Source: Gongronella butleri
Lineage: Eukaryota; Mucoromycota; Mucoromycetes; Mucorales; Cunninghamellaceae
Assembly: GCA_025201375.1 (NCBI GenBank)
Contig: JAIWZP010000034.1
Location: 248,001 to 312,000 of the forward strand
DNA length: 64,000 bases
Direction of reading: 5' to 3'
Shown: piece by piece, positions 1 through 9,978 of the stretch
How the letters are laid out: every line of letters starts with the position of its first letter
Numbering within the stretch: the first letter of the stretch is position 1
The notes under the pieces: model-generated
What the model saw: the letters and a program-made list of their open reading frames with translations, nothing else
The model's database searches: none
What the model was told of the DNA's origin: nothing
Position numbers and translations under genes: made by a program

Positions 1-1191
1 GTACACAACCATATTCTCGTCCAACTTACCACGCTCCACCGCATCCGTGAGTTCCTCGTGGCAAACAGTCAGGCCAAACGCGCCACCCTCAAAGTAACGC
101 AACAAAAAAATATGAAAAAATTGGCAATATCGATGAAAAAGGTGCCAAAGGGCTCATTTTATCTCTTTTTTTCTGATCATTGTGTTGCATAGGAACGCGA
201 GGCCACGTTCGCCAAGGTGTCGTTTGATTTGCAGGAGATCTTTGCCACCCTCCGATCGTCCGAGATTGATCCAAACATTCTGCAGCTCAGTCGCGCCCCC
301 GATACCCTTCCATCCCACGCCAAAAGGACTCTCTTTGATTATATACAAGATGAAGCCGTCCTGGAGTTCCAGCAGCTCGCGGATGATGAAATTGGAAAAG
401 TGGAAGTGCGTATAAAAAGAATTAAAAAAAAAAAGGAACAAGATGATAAATCCGACTTTTTTTGCAGATTCTGTGTAGCTCCTTGGAAAATAGTGAAAAG
501 CAGTTGTCAACCAAGATCAGCGAGCTTGCTTCCATGCTCGAAACGGCCGTTTCCATCTCTCTCGACGACTCCACCGCCAATTTTGTCAGCACAAAGACGC
601 AGATCCAAGAATCCGAGATGGCCACCATGGCCGATATCCTCAACAGCCTCACAAATCATTATGATCAGCTTGGTGAAGCGACTAGGTAAGCAGATACATA
701 AAGTAAAACGAGGAAGGATGCCGTGTTATACGATTTTTCGTGTCATTCATGCCATCAAGTAGACTTTGGCGCTCCAATCTTGAGACAGGGCAGCAATTGG
801 ACATTTCAGGTAAGGAAAAGGGCCAATTGGGTGGGCATGTGGCATGCGAAACGTGCTTTGAAACGCATCGGTGACGCCTTTTTTTTTTTTTCCTCAATAG
901 TGCTGCAGGACGACAATGATCATCTACCTGACATTTTAGAAGATCTCAAAGAATCCCTCGAGATTGTCAGCAGCGTCAAAGAGGAATTAGACGTGCGTCT
1001 CAAGGTGCTTCAGACGGTGCAGGACGAGTTGCTCAAGGTCCTTGATCATTTGGACGTCATCAATATTGCCGGCGGCGTCGCGGACACGATTCTGGAGCGC
1101 ATGTCTCAGGTGGACGCAGAATCTGCAGAGCACGAGTCACACATGGATCACTATTTTGATCAACTTACTTCATTGACTGGCTGGTAATGCT

Positions 1192-1223
<32 letters not shown>

Positions 1224-1848
1224 AGTAAACAGGATTGAAAAAGTGAAAACATGATCCTCAATGGCTCTGTTTTGGGGCACAGGTACCAACAATTTATTCT
1301 CTCGTATCATCATTTGGTCTTGGAGGTGAATCGAAGGCAAAAAGTGGCATACCAGCAAGAACAGCTGCGGCAAGAGCTGATGCAGTCGCTCAAAAATGCA
1401 TATGAAGGTAAACCCATGCGCCAATTCGTCTCTCCCTTTATGCTTTTTCTGAGCTTTCCTTCTTTCGTCTGCAAAAATAGGCGAGGTACAGAAGCGGCAA
1501 GATTGGGTCACGGAACACGGCCAATTTCTACCCGAAGATCTGTGCGCATTCATTTTTGTAAGCAGGGGTTGACAGGGACATCAATTGGCAAGGGGATTTA
1601 CGCCCCACCCACCCTTTTTTTTTTTTTTGCAGGACCCACCTGCCAAACTCACCGTCCACAAAGACAATGAGGTACGTGTGCTGCCCGAAATACCAGAGGA
1701 AGCGATCCAAACGGTAAAGAAAAAAAAAAAAAGAAAAGATTGGGCTTTGAAAGCGCAACCCATCCCCCTTTTTTTTTGGCTTGTTCTTGGTGTCCTGATG
1801 CAATTTTTGTTTTATTTTTAGGCGATGCATAAAGTCAATAAGACGTAG
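1..1848 (+). CDS. ATG17: Autophagy scaffold ATG17, C-terminal part (5' end outside window)
   Basis: Nine exons can be joined in frame: 1-93, 193-405, 468-685, 763-809, 901-1183, 1283-1407, 1481-1557, 1633-1713 and 1822-1848, giving about 387 C-terminal residues. The chain is almost entirely helical/coiled coil. The most diagnostic stretch is exon 6 (YQQFILSYHHLVLEVNRR), followed by the HGQFLPEDL and DPPAKL motifs, the same order as in the fungal APG17 domain. In yeast, Atg17 is the curved dimeric scaffold of the Atg1 kinase complex at the phagophore assembly site. The stop lies 6 bp from the stop of the convergent small gene at 1854. Family assignment is by motif recognition only; the N-terminus is not in the window. 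Confidence 0.85.
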
Positions 1849-1853
1849 AGGGA

Positions 1854-2285
1854 TCATTGCTGTTGCGGGGTATTTTTGTCGGCGTCGTTTGCTTGTTTGC
1901 CAAAGGCAATTGCGCTCATGCGAGCCTGTAAATAAAGAAAGGAGCACAAAGAGTGAGCAATGGCGCCGTGGGGCTGTCACAATGACTCTGATTTACCAAT
2001 TCTTCCTCCAGACGGCCTTCTTTCTTCAATTCGATGCGATGGCGCACGTGCATGGTGATATTGGTCACGTAATACACTAGTAGACAAAAGCCAAAAAAAA
2101 AAAAGGGCAGAGTGAGTCACAGCACGGGCCGAGCAACCCAGGTAGACGCCTGCCAAGGCCGGGCTCCTGGCCAACAAAGCGGGAAAATCGAATTTTCAAT
2201 TGTTGAGCGACATACAAGTGGTGCCGGCAAGGAACAAGACCATGGACTTGTGGGCAATATCGGCAAGATTTGAAGGAAGCGCCAT
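1854..2285 (-). CDS. Small single-pass membrane protein, COX14-like
   Basis: Three small exons (2216-2285, 1997-2076, 1854-1925) join in frame into a 73-residue protein. Each intron has a consensus donor (GTATGT, GTAAAT) and an AG acceptor. The product has a short N-terminus, one hydrophobic segment (about residues 14-32, starting KSMVLFLAGTTLYYVTN), then a basic and acidic helical tail and a Gln-rich end. Size and topology resemble the mitochondrial cytochrome-oxidase assembly factor Cox14 (one membrane span near the N-terminus, soluble tail). That similarity is architectural, so the name is tentative; the gene model itself is firm. It is convergent with ATG17, with 5 bp between the stop codons. 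Confidence 0.6.
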
Positions 2286-2495
2286 GGCGAAATATCTACA
2301 GGGGAACCAGGGGGTGAAAGAAAAAGAAAAAAGTTTTTTTTTTGGCATAAAAGTGTTGCTTTTTGGCCTTCCCCTGGTTTGCGGCCAAAAATGATATTTT
2401 GACCGATTCTTGCTGGATTGCCGGGCGCGCGTTATTTTTTTTTTCTTTTTTTCATGGCGTGTCTCTTGCCTCTTTTATTCTTCTTTCTTCTCGCC

Positions 2496-3038
2496 ATGTC
2501 AACTACAACCGCTCATTTGCTTCCCTTTAAGGTGTTCAAGGAAGAAAAAGTGGACACTGACAAATTTCTATCCATCACACACGACAACCAGGCCCGATCT
2601 ACCGTCATAGCAGGCCGCATCCTGGAAGGCATCGAGCTGACGCCATCAGTGCCTGGTAAAAGCGCGACGCGCCTCTTTTTTTTCGCGCGAGGCGGGGCGC
2701 AAGAGGGCTCAATTCGTTTTTCTCCGTTTAATTAGGCTACATTTGGAAACAGAGCATTAATTATGACGCCATGGACGACGCCTATGACTCGGAAAATGAG
2801 GAAGAAAATACACAAACGCCGGCAAAGGAATGGACACGGACAGACACCAAGATTGAAAAGCTGATAGTGTGGAACAAAGACACGGCACCGGCGGCAAACA
2901 ACCCACAGGCCCTTGCTCTGGAGCATTGGGTGAAGATGGCTGATGTTGTAAGCACGATCATTCACAAACTCGGTCCTAGACCCATCTCACTTTTCTTTTT
3001 TGTTTTTATGACAGATCCATGGCGAAATTCCGCTGTAG
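2496..3038 (+). CDS. RNH203: Ribonuclease H2 subunit C (Rnh203-like)
   Basis: Three exons (2496-2655, 2736-2947, 3015-3038) give 131 residues. The N-terminus carries the subunit C signature HLLPFKV, then IAGRILEGIELTPSVPGYIW, matching the 'LLP...F.GR.L.G..v.lP.Gy.g' pattern. After an acidic insert comes the second conserved block, IEKLIVWNKDTAP, and the end ALEHWVKMADVIHGE fits the 'W..lA..iH' C-terminus. This is a structural, non-catalytic subunit of the heterotrimer that removes ribonucleotides from DNA. I chose the ATG at 2496 because the upstream in-frame stretch is a pyrimidine-rich leader. The last exon is only 24 nt. Confidence 0.8.
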
Positions 3039-3604
3039 ATATATTTCTTCCATCGCAAGTCCACATTTCTCATTGAATTAAACATCTCCTCCCATTCGTC
3101 ATTCATACATTTTACAACTTTCAACATAAACTCACGTTTTTTTCGCTAAAAACTTGGCCAGCAGCATACTAAGAAGTCACGTTTGGTGAAATGGTTCCAC
3201 TGTCGATGCGCGACCACTGACCCGGGTTTTCTGACAGATTTTGGATGGCTTTGCTGCGATTGACCACGAGGTATCTTATTATTTTGACATTTTGATGCAT
3301 CGACACTTCAACCTGCTTGAATCGGTGTGCATCAAATTTACAGCAGCTATTTTGGTCTTCTGTCAGTCGCGTGCAGCAAAATAAAAATGGAATTTGATTG
3401 ATGGCTGCCGATTCGTGTATGATTCGTGTAAAATTCTACGCACCTTGACAGAAAGCGTGTCAATTGAGCACTTTTTTTTTTTTGGACCGTGCTGCGCGCG
3501 TCTTGGCGTTTCAACTCCGCTGCGCCGCAATAAAAAAGGAACCAACAAGTGAGGCGACATTTTCTTATTTCTTTTAACGTCTTTTATACAATTTTGCGCC
3601 GGAT
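3039..3604. other. Intergenic, no gene seen
   Basis: AT-rich spacer between the RNase H2C stop and the F-box start. No ORF with convincing composition or motif was found on either strand; the right part is probably the F-box gene promoter/leader. Confidence 0.6.
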
Positions 3605-5509
3605 ATGCTTCCTTCTGAATTGTGGGCGCTTGTATTTAAACGACTGTGGCCCAAGGACTTGCTGGAGTGTGCGCTTGTCAACCGGCAGCTGAATGAGAAT
3701 GCTGCGCTTCCGCTTTACACAGTCGTGCACTTACGGAGCTATGACCAGTGCACTCTTCTCGCGCGCACGCTTGAGACGCGTCCTGAGCTTGGTGAATTGG
3801 TGCGCTACATCTATGCTTATAATGATATGGCACTGACGGGTGTCCTCATGGCGTCCTTGCAGCAATTTACGCCCAATGTCCGCTATTTTGATATGAAACG
3901 GCGGTCCTTTCTAGCGGACTCTGCTCTTTTTCGAGACGGTCCGCTTTGGCCGCAGCTGACACACCTTCCCCATTGGCAGAACGAGCCTTCGGGCGAAGAA
4001 TTGGAACGTCTGCCTCTCACATCGATCCATTGTCGATCATACATGATCTTTTCCTTGGTGCGACCGCTTACGCCCGTGTTTGCCTCGGTGACAAACATGA
4101 TAGTCATGTGGTCCGGCAGGTATGCGGTCGACTGCCTTGTTGGGCTGCTCGATGCGATCCATGAATTGGCTCCAGCTCTAACACATCTCACCTTTGGCCA
4201 AGGCGACAAGTCTTTGACTCACACGCCGTTCAATGAAAATCCACCAATGGGTGACACACTGGCAGCCATTGAGCCCGTCGTGGCGCTGCGGTCGCTTCAC
4301 ATCGATTTTTGCAAGCTGGATCAACCATGGATCAATTATGTTCACAAATTGTATCCGAATCTCACGTCACTCAGCATACGCGTCTTGTTCCATCTGGGCA
4401 CGCCATTCCACGACGAAATTCCGCGCCTGTCATTGCCCGTCGGCGCGCTTGAACACCTGGAAATTGATCTGAGCCGCCTGCGCCAGCCCATGCGATTGGT
4501 TCCTCATCTGCCGGCGCCCATGCTGATTCAATGGTTCCCCGACATTGAGCAATATGTCATTGGCAAAGGGCAAGAGGTGGAAAAGGTGGAAAAGGCAAAA
4601 AAGCGCGTCGTCGGGCCGTCAGACCGCGATTTGCCCCTGAAAAGCCTGAGTTGGAAATTTTATACCAGCGACTTTGCACCGTGGCAGATGGCCAATGTCC
4701 CTGTCCCTCTCTTTGATCAATTGACAGAGATCGAACTCTCGCTTTTGCCGGATGCCAATTCTCTGTGCTGGCTCCGATTGTGCGCGCACGACTATTGTCT
4801 GGACAATCACGCCACGCTGCCGCTGTTGCGCCGTCTTAGCCTGGCCAATTCACAGGTGACCAACGGCTCGTTCCCCATTGACTGGCGCCGGCTGATGCGC
4901 CGTGCGCCCTTGCTCGTGCATCTCGACATCAAAGGCTGGTTCTTGGTTTTTGATGGCGGCGATGGCATTGACTGCGCGCCGACGCGTGATCTGTCCTTGG
5001 CGACACGCTTCCCACGTCTGCAGAGTCTTCAATTTGGCCGCACCACGTTTCTATCACCCGCTGTGTTGCAGGATCTGCTGACATCGTGCCCCAATGCAAA
5101 AGATCTGCTCTTGTATGCCATCAGCCTTTGCATCTCGGACGACACGCTATTGCCCGTCCTCATTGATGCGCCCGATCGTGACTTTGACCGCCTCTGTACG
5201 TCCAACATTATATTCAAGGGAAAAGTGCCGTCCATCGATAACACAACGCATCATGTCAGCTTTCCATTAAATGGCACACCGCTTCGAGTGCCGTCCATTT
5301 CTGTCACGCTTGGCATTCTGAAGCTTACACAACCACTGCCGAGCACGCAAGTTTGTCGCCGCGAGTCCAAAATTTTTGACCGAAGGCAGAGATTGGACAT
5401 AACCAAGGCCACCATTCTTTTACGTTGCAGGCACGTCTACAAGCACGTCAATTATCTTAGTCTTGGAGACGAAAAGTTTAGTTTTGATTATATTCATGTT
5501 GATCATTAA
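3605..5509 (+). CDS. F-box protein with degenerate leucine-rich repeats
   Basis: A single uninterrupted ORF of 634 residues, unusual here because most neighbours have introns. Residues 1-45 form an F-box (LPSELWALVFKRL, then DLLECALVNRQ), the Skp1-binding module of SCF ubiquitin ligases. The rest shows irregular LRR-like units (LTSLSIRV, LEHLEIDLSRL, LPLLRRLSLANSQV, FPRLQSLQFGRTTF), probably the substrate-recognition part. A Lys-rich linker lies near residue 335. The substrate cannot be inferred. Large families of such F-box/LRR genes are common in early-diverging fungi. Confidence 0.75.
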   Translation: MLPSELWALVFKRLWPKDLLECALVNRQLNENAALPLYTVVHLRSYDQCTLLARTLETRPELGELVRYIYAYNDMALTGVLMASLQQFTPNVRYFDMKRRSFLADSALFRDGPLWPQLTHLPHWQNEPSGEELERLPLTSIHCRSYMIFSLVRPLTPVFASVTNMIVMWSGRYAVDCLVGLLDAIHELAPALTHLTFGQGDKSLTHTPFNENPPMGDTLAAIEPVVALRSLHIDFCKLDQPWINYVHKLYPNLTSLSIRVLFHLGTPFHDEIPRLSLPVGALEHLEIDLSRLRQPMRLVPHLPAPMLIQWFPDIEQYVIGKGQEVEKVEKAKKRVVGPSDRDLPLKSLSWKFYTSDFAPWQMANVPVPLFDQLTEIELSLLPDANSLCWLRLCAHDYCLDNHATLPLLRRLSLANSQVTNGSFPIDWRRLMRRAPLLVHLDIKGWFLVFDGGDGIDCAPTRDLSLATRFPRLQSLQFGRTTFLSPAVLQDLLTSCPNAKDLLLYAISLCISDDTLLPVLIDAPDRDFDRLCTSNIIFKGKVPSIDNTTHHVSFPLNGTPLRVPSISVTLGILKLTQPLPSTQVCRRESKIFDRRQRLDITKATILLRCRHVYKHVNYLSLGDEKFSFDYIHVDH

Positions 5510-5936
5510 ATTATCGGCCAAACTCGCCCTCAAAAAAAAAAAAAAGTTGCCACCTGGAACTCGATTTTTTTTATTTTGAGTTTTTGACATTTGTTTCGCA
5601 TTTTTAAGCTGCAATGAAAAGTGCCTCCACTGAGATTCTCATTGTAGTACTGTAGTATACTGTAAGTAGACACCGGGGGGCGAGTTTTCTAATAAAGAAA
5701 CGCCCCTTGATCTCGTATCTCGCTCCGGTCTCGTACCTTTTATTTTTCTGTCTACTGTACATGTCGCGAGCCAGACCTGGTTCTCGATTCTCGTAGATCA
5801 ACGCATCAGCAAGGCCAGCGAAGCGTGTAGCGCGGCGATGGACGCGCTTTTACAGTATTTAAAAAAAGAAAAAAAGAAAAAAAGACTTGAAAGAATCAAA
5901 ATCAAAAAAAGATACAAGACTACGTATTATTACTAG
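5510..5936. other. AT-rich intergenic, left edge of repeat island
   Basis: No gene seen. It contains four TAC(A/T)GTA heptamers (5648, 5658, 5753, 5851) and short CTCG-rich fragments resembling the MITE interior that follows. Confidence 0.55.
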
Positions 5937-6433
5937 TAGGGTTGTCTTTCGAGAGTCTTGCTCGAAATCTCGATTGTCTCGATTGAAATCAATTTGGATC
6001 TCGCTCGAAATCTTGATAAATCTCGAAAAAATATGATATCGAGAGGATCGAGCGAGACAATCGAGAATCTCGATCGCTCGCTCAATTGATCTCGATTGAT
6101 CTCGATTGATCTCGATAGGCAGATATTTATCTTACAGTAATATGTTTTTAGGCTTAGGTTGGCTGTAGTGTTGCTGCAAACTTTGTGCCAGCCACTTTTT
6201 TTACGAGCGTGCAGCAGTGTGGCGCCATGTCATCTTTTTTTCTAAAAAATTTATTGAATTCATATGACAACGTAAGAAATAAAAAAATCATGATGGCTCA
6301 GTGGTATTGGTGATGTGGTTTTGGTATTACAGTATGTGATCCGGGTTTCAATCCTGACGGGTGTATGTAAATTTTTTTGCTATCCCGATTACGTCATCTT
6401 GAGGGCGTCTCGCTCGCTCGATAGACAACCCTA
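5937..6433. mobile_element. hAT-like MITE with CTCGAT repeats, copy 1
   Basis: Non-autonomous element of 497 bp. Its ends are inverted: TAGGGTTGTCTTTCGAG at the left, and the right end read on the other strand is TAGGGTTGTCTATCGAG (16 of 17 identical). Behind the ends lie arrays of CTCGAT/CTCGAAAT units in inverted orientation, typical of subterminal transposase-binding repeats. The centre has a tRNA-like box A/box B pair (separate entry). The ends fit the hAT terminal pattern (T/C)A(G/A)NG. Flanks do not show a clean 8-bp duplication (ATTACTAG versus ATTTAATA), so this copy is probably old. No transposase is encoded. Confidence 0.7.
6294..6354 (+). other. tRNA-like internal Pol III promoter inside MITE copy 1
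   Basis: Box A TGGCTCAGTGG (6294-6304) fits TRGYNNARNGG exactly. Box B GGTTTCAATCC (6344-6354) is close to GGTTCGANTCC. The spacing is that of a tRNA gene, but no acceptor stem closes, so this is a tRNA-derived module and not a tRNA gene. Confidence 0.55.
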
Positions 6434-6832
6434 ATTTAATACAGTAGTACAACTACTATACATACAAGTGCTTCAAAAATCATCGCTCAATTCGGAGGTC
6501 GTTCAACCTTTTTAAATCGTTTGTCAATTTAATAAACGATTGTTGATTAATAAATCGTCGAAAATCTTATCGAATAGGGGTGGTTGAAATTGTGCGCTAT
6601 GCAGAATCGGAACGACCTGGCTTTATTAGATGTTGTCGATTAATACGTCGTTTATTGATCTTTGAACATAAAGCCGACCTAAATTAATAGACAGTTATCA
6701 AAGGGAATGTCATGCAAGTGGAATTGAATGACCTCCTTCGTAATTCTGTTCACGCAAGCATGAACCAGATGTCAAATATGATTTACGGTAGAATCGAATA
6801 AAGTTCTCCTCACACGGTGTCCGTTAACTTAA
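6434..6832. other. AT-rich spacer in repeat island
   Basis: No gene seen. It contains palindromic AATAAACGATTG/AATCGTT stretches and one TACAGTA (6440). Confidence 0.5.
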
Positions 6833-6963
6833 TACAGTAAAATTTCGAGATACAGTAATCGCATTTACGCGATTTTACGCGATTTGGCCTTTGGCTGCGG
6901 TAAAGTGCGATTATCAGGTGTTTTTAGCGTTTTACTAAACGAGCAAGGCTCGAAAGTACTGTA
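6833..6963. mobile_element. Short Tc1/pogo-like TIR element (131 bp)
   Basis: The left end TACAGTAAAATTTCGAG and the right end read in reverse, TACAGTACTTTCGAG, form imperfect terminal inverted repeats, each starting with TA-CAGTA. The TA target plus a CAGT terminus is the Tc1/mariner/pogo pattern. A second TACAGTA lies at 6851. Short and imperfect, hence the moderate score. Confidence 0.4.
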
Positions 6964-7768
6964 ACACCATTTGATTCCAAATCAAATTTTACTGTTTTAC
7001 ATCCAGAGGTATCGCGTTAATTCATCTCAGTGCATTCCTGGGCGCTCAGTAAGAGATTAAATAAAGTCAAAATGCAGCTGCCCAACTCTCGATTTACTGT
7101 ATGAACAGAAAATCATACCGGTAGGTAGGCGCCAAATTCAGTCAATATAAATGAAAAAATCGCAAAAACTGAGCATGCCATCCGGCACATCAACGGCGAA
7201 ATTGAGAATTTACATGACAGGAGGCTCTTAGATCTCACATACAGTATGTTACCAATCTTGTACAGCAAGAAAGGGAACAACGTGAGCATCTAAATGCCCG
7301 AATCAGCTCGTTATTACAGGCCACCATTGAAAGGCACGCCAAGGTCACACCACTGTTGAGGTTTGTGACGACACCAAAACCTCCTTCTTTTGTGTCCCAG
7401 AGGCAAAATCTGAACCTAAACATCAAGCGCCTACACATCACGCTGCGACTGAAAAGAAGCAAAAGTTCCCCAAAGAGTTATCTCAATGGGGCAAAATATC
7501 GTGGAAAACTTGGTGCACCTCAGACACGCACTCACGCACTCTACATTTTTATTGACAGAGCGTGCACACAGGCTGTTTCACAGGCCATTGACACTCAGTT
7601 CTTCTTCCTGTCCAATGCCACTGTAGACATGACAAGAAAGGCGGATCCGCCCGATTTTTTGGGCTCGACTTTGGGCTCGAAAATGCCAAAACTTTCTATT
7701 TGTACAAATTTGCATTCATCTGGCCATTTCTGCATCTTGGTCTTTTTTAAAAAAACATACCGGTAAAT
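6964..7768. other. Spacer with a few unassigned ORF fragments
   Basis: AT-rich sequence with TAC(A/T)GTA heptamers at 7095 and 7240. A 136-codon open frame at 7356-7766 (+) has no recognisable motif and composition like the surrounding spacer, so I do not call it a gene. Confidence 0.45.
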
Positions 7769-8215
7769 CTTTATTAAAACAAGCAATGATCATAAGGGGG
7801 TTTCAATCTGGGTGAGGGGGGAATGAATAGCCAGCTCGGCGGTAGCGAAACTTGTGGCTGGATGGGAAGAAATGAGAGGCGATCGGCCAAAAATATTTGT
7901 AAATCCCAAATTTTTTTGTCCATTGCTTGTCCAAGTGTCTATGATTTTCTGATAAAAATGGGGGGTGACGAAGTGGGGCAATCCCCCTAATAGTTCGCCA
8001 CCCCCTGTGGTGGAGAACTACCGTATGATTTCCGTGGCCCCACTCATCCAATCGACCTAATACTACTGTATCAAGAGTTTATTAAAGTCTACCTGAAAAT
8101 GCCACAAACATGGAATTCTGACTGTCCTCCAGAACGTAACTTAATGATACAGTAAATCAAATAATCAGGCGGGAGTGGGGGTGGGAATCATACAGTAATA
8201 GTCTTTTAGCAAGTC
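7769..8215 (-). mobile_element. LINE 3'-end fragment with two excision-like scars
   Basis: Segments 7769-7887 and 8144-8215 match the 3' end of the truncated LINE at 62,599-63,241 (shared landmarks: TCAATCTGGGTGAGG, CCAGCTCGGCGGTAGCG, AATCAAATAATCAGG). About 256 bp of unrelated sequence separates the two blocks. At two points where the other copy has plain TA, this copy has TACAGTA (8148-8154 and 8191-8197). Minus orientation is inferred from the poly(T) at the left end of the other copy. Confidence 0.65.
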
Positions 8216-9369
8216 GTCTGCTGTCTACTGTACTAGACGAGCATGCAACCAGCTAACCACTTTTTAAAAATCCAGGAGTCACTCAGGGGTCACACATTTC
8301 AACCTCAGAAAATACCAAATTCGGTAAATTTCGAACTCCGAGTGATCCGTGCATCCTAAACAGGTAACTCCGACGATTTAATATTGGCAAACAAAATGGC
8401 AGATCACCTCAAATTACCGTAATAAGAAGAAAAGTACAGTAGAAAACCCAACCCCCAAAAATGGAGGGTGACGCATGAACGTGCGTTAAACGCCGATCGA
8501 CTGAAAAAAGTGCCTACAGAGTACAGACTGTATTTTGGTGCAATTTTTTTGCAAAAATTTAGGGTTTGGGACTTCCAAACCAAGTTGCGTGGATTGCATG
8601 ATTGTCGTAGGGGGGTAACAGGGGGTCAAAGAGTACAAAGTGATAAAACAGAATCGGGATTCGTGATAGAAACGGGTTGGACTTTATTTCGACTATTGGG
8701 ATGATGCAAGGCTTTTATACTACAGTATTTGAAGCGATAGCCATTTGATACATAAGAAATTACGATTATTGACATACGCGACACGGGAGTGCCTTGCATC
8801 TCAAACCCTTTTTTTTTTGCGCGCACTTGGCTCTCTGTATGTTTTGTCGTGCGTGCCAATGCTCTTCCGTTATCTTGTGTCCATGAGCATCCATTATCTA
8901 TGACGTGTACAGGCTTTATGTGATCCATTCGCACGTCAATTGCTCATGACGTTGATACGCCTCTTTTTCGTGTATCATATCTTTTTTTTGAGAGAGAGTG
9001 AGGCAGTGCGGCACACTCCGCCTCACTTTGGGCTATTCAAGTGCCGCGGCCTGATTCATTGATAACCGGCCATGCACACTTTTTTTTTGAATTTACCGGT
9101 AAATTCCCTTTTTTCTTTTTTTTTTATCATACTGTATCTTATGCTGCCCGCGTTCAGTGTGCCTGACACGCGGTCGCATCTGTATCTCTTTTCGTTCCTT
9201 GATTCCTCGGGGCTGCTTGACCATAAGGCTACTGGGCTGCTTATCCTTTTTTTTATTTAATCGCGCCTTTTGTCCCCGTCTGGCCAATGATTCGCGATGC
9301 CTTTTTTGTACATGTCAATGGCCACATTGACATGCACGTGCACCAGGTCGTGTGTGCCTGGGGAGACGG
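8216..9369. other. Repeat-island spacer without a gene
   Basis: AT-rich, low-complexity sequence. TAC(A/T)GTA occurs at 8226, 8435, 8721 and 9130. Pyrimidine tracts appear around 9070-9130 and 9245-9260. No coding motif was seen in any frame. Confidence 0.5.
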
Positions 9370-9377
9370 CTCCAGAT

Positions 9378-9820
9378 TAGGGTTGTTAATTCGAGCGAGC
9401 GAGACGAGATTCACCTTGTCTCGTCTCGTCTCGACAAAATTTTGTGTCATCTCGATCTCGATCGAGATTCGAGCGAGATTCGAGAATGTCACAAGACAAA
9501 ACTCGAGCATTTTTCTTCAAAACTTTGTCTGGTGGGGCGAAAAAATCAACCAAAAAAAGTCGACACAAAGACAAGAGTTGAACCTTTCACATCCTGAGTG
9601 CCAAGACAAAGCTTTCTCCCATTGCACCACACCACTAATCTAAAATACATGATGAAACATTACACCTAACCTAATTTTTTTTGTTCGAGATTCGAGCGAG
9701 ACGAGCGAGATTTTAATTTCTTGTCGATCGAGACGAGCGAGATTCAGGTCGTCTCGATCGTCTCGATCTCGTCTCGAACCCTCGAGATTTTCGAGCGAGA
9801 TTCTCGATTTAACATCCCTA
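9378..9820. mobile_element. hAT-like MITE with CTCGAT repeats, copy 2 (8-bp TSD)
   Basis: This 443-bp element starts TAGGGTTGTTAATTCGAG; its right end read in reverse is TAGGGATGTTAAATCGAG (16 of 18 identical). It is flanked by a perfect 8-bp direct repeat CTCCAGAT (9370-9377 and 9821-9828), the duplication length made by hAT transposases. Subterminal GAGCGAGA/TCTCGAT arrays lie inside both ends and a tRNA-like core sits on the minus strand. It is the same family as 5937-6433. The intact duplication suggests a younger insertion. Confidence 0.8.
9574..9629 (-). other. tRNA-like internal Pol III promoter inside MITE copy 2
   Basis: On the minus strand box A is TGGTGCAATGG (9629-9619, exact fit to TRGYNNARNGG) and box B is GGTTCAACTCT (9584-9574). 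The intervening TTGGCACTCAGGATGTGA aligns with TTGGTATTACAGTATGTGA in copy 1, so the core is shared. Confidence 0.5.
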
Positions 9821-9978
9821 CTCCAGATGGCTGGCACCTGCATTGATTGATTTGATTTTTTTTCTCCACCGCCTGTTATCCGGGCAGTTCGCGCCGCAGC
9901 CGGCGCGCCAATGCATGGCTACCAGCGCTTGACACTACAATGATGGAGTTTTTATTTTTTATTTTTTACAGTACTGTG

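Noticed and set aside
6294..6354. A true tRNA gene
   Set aside because: Box A and box B are good, but no acceptor or anticodon stem closes, and a diverged copy lies in the second MITE.
5937..9820. CRISPR array suggested by spaced CTCGAT repeats
   Set aside because: Repeats are 5-8 bp, irregular, inverted at both ends and inside TIR-bounded elements; there are no uniform spacers or cas genes.
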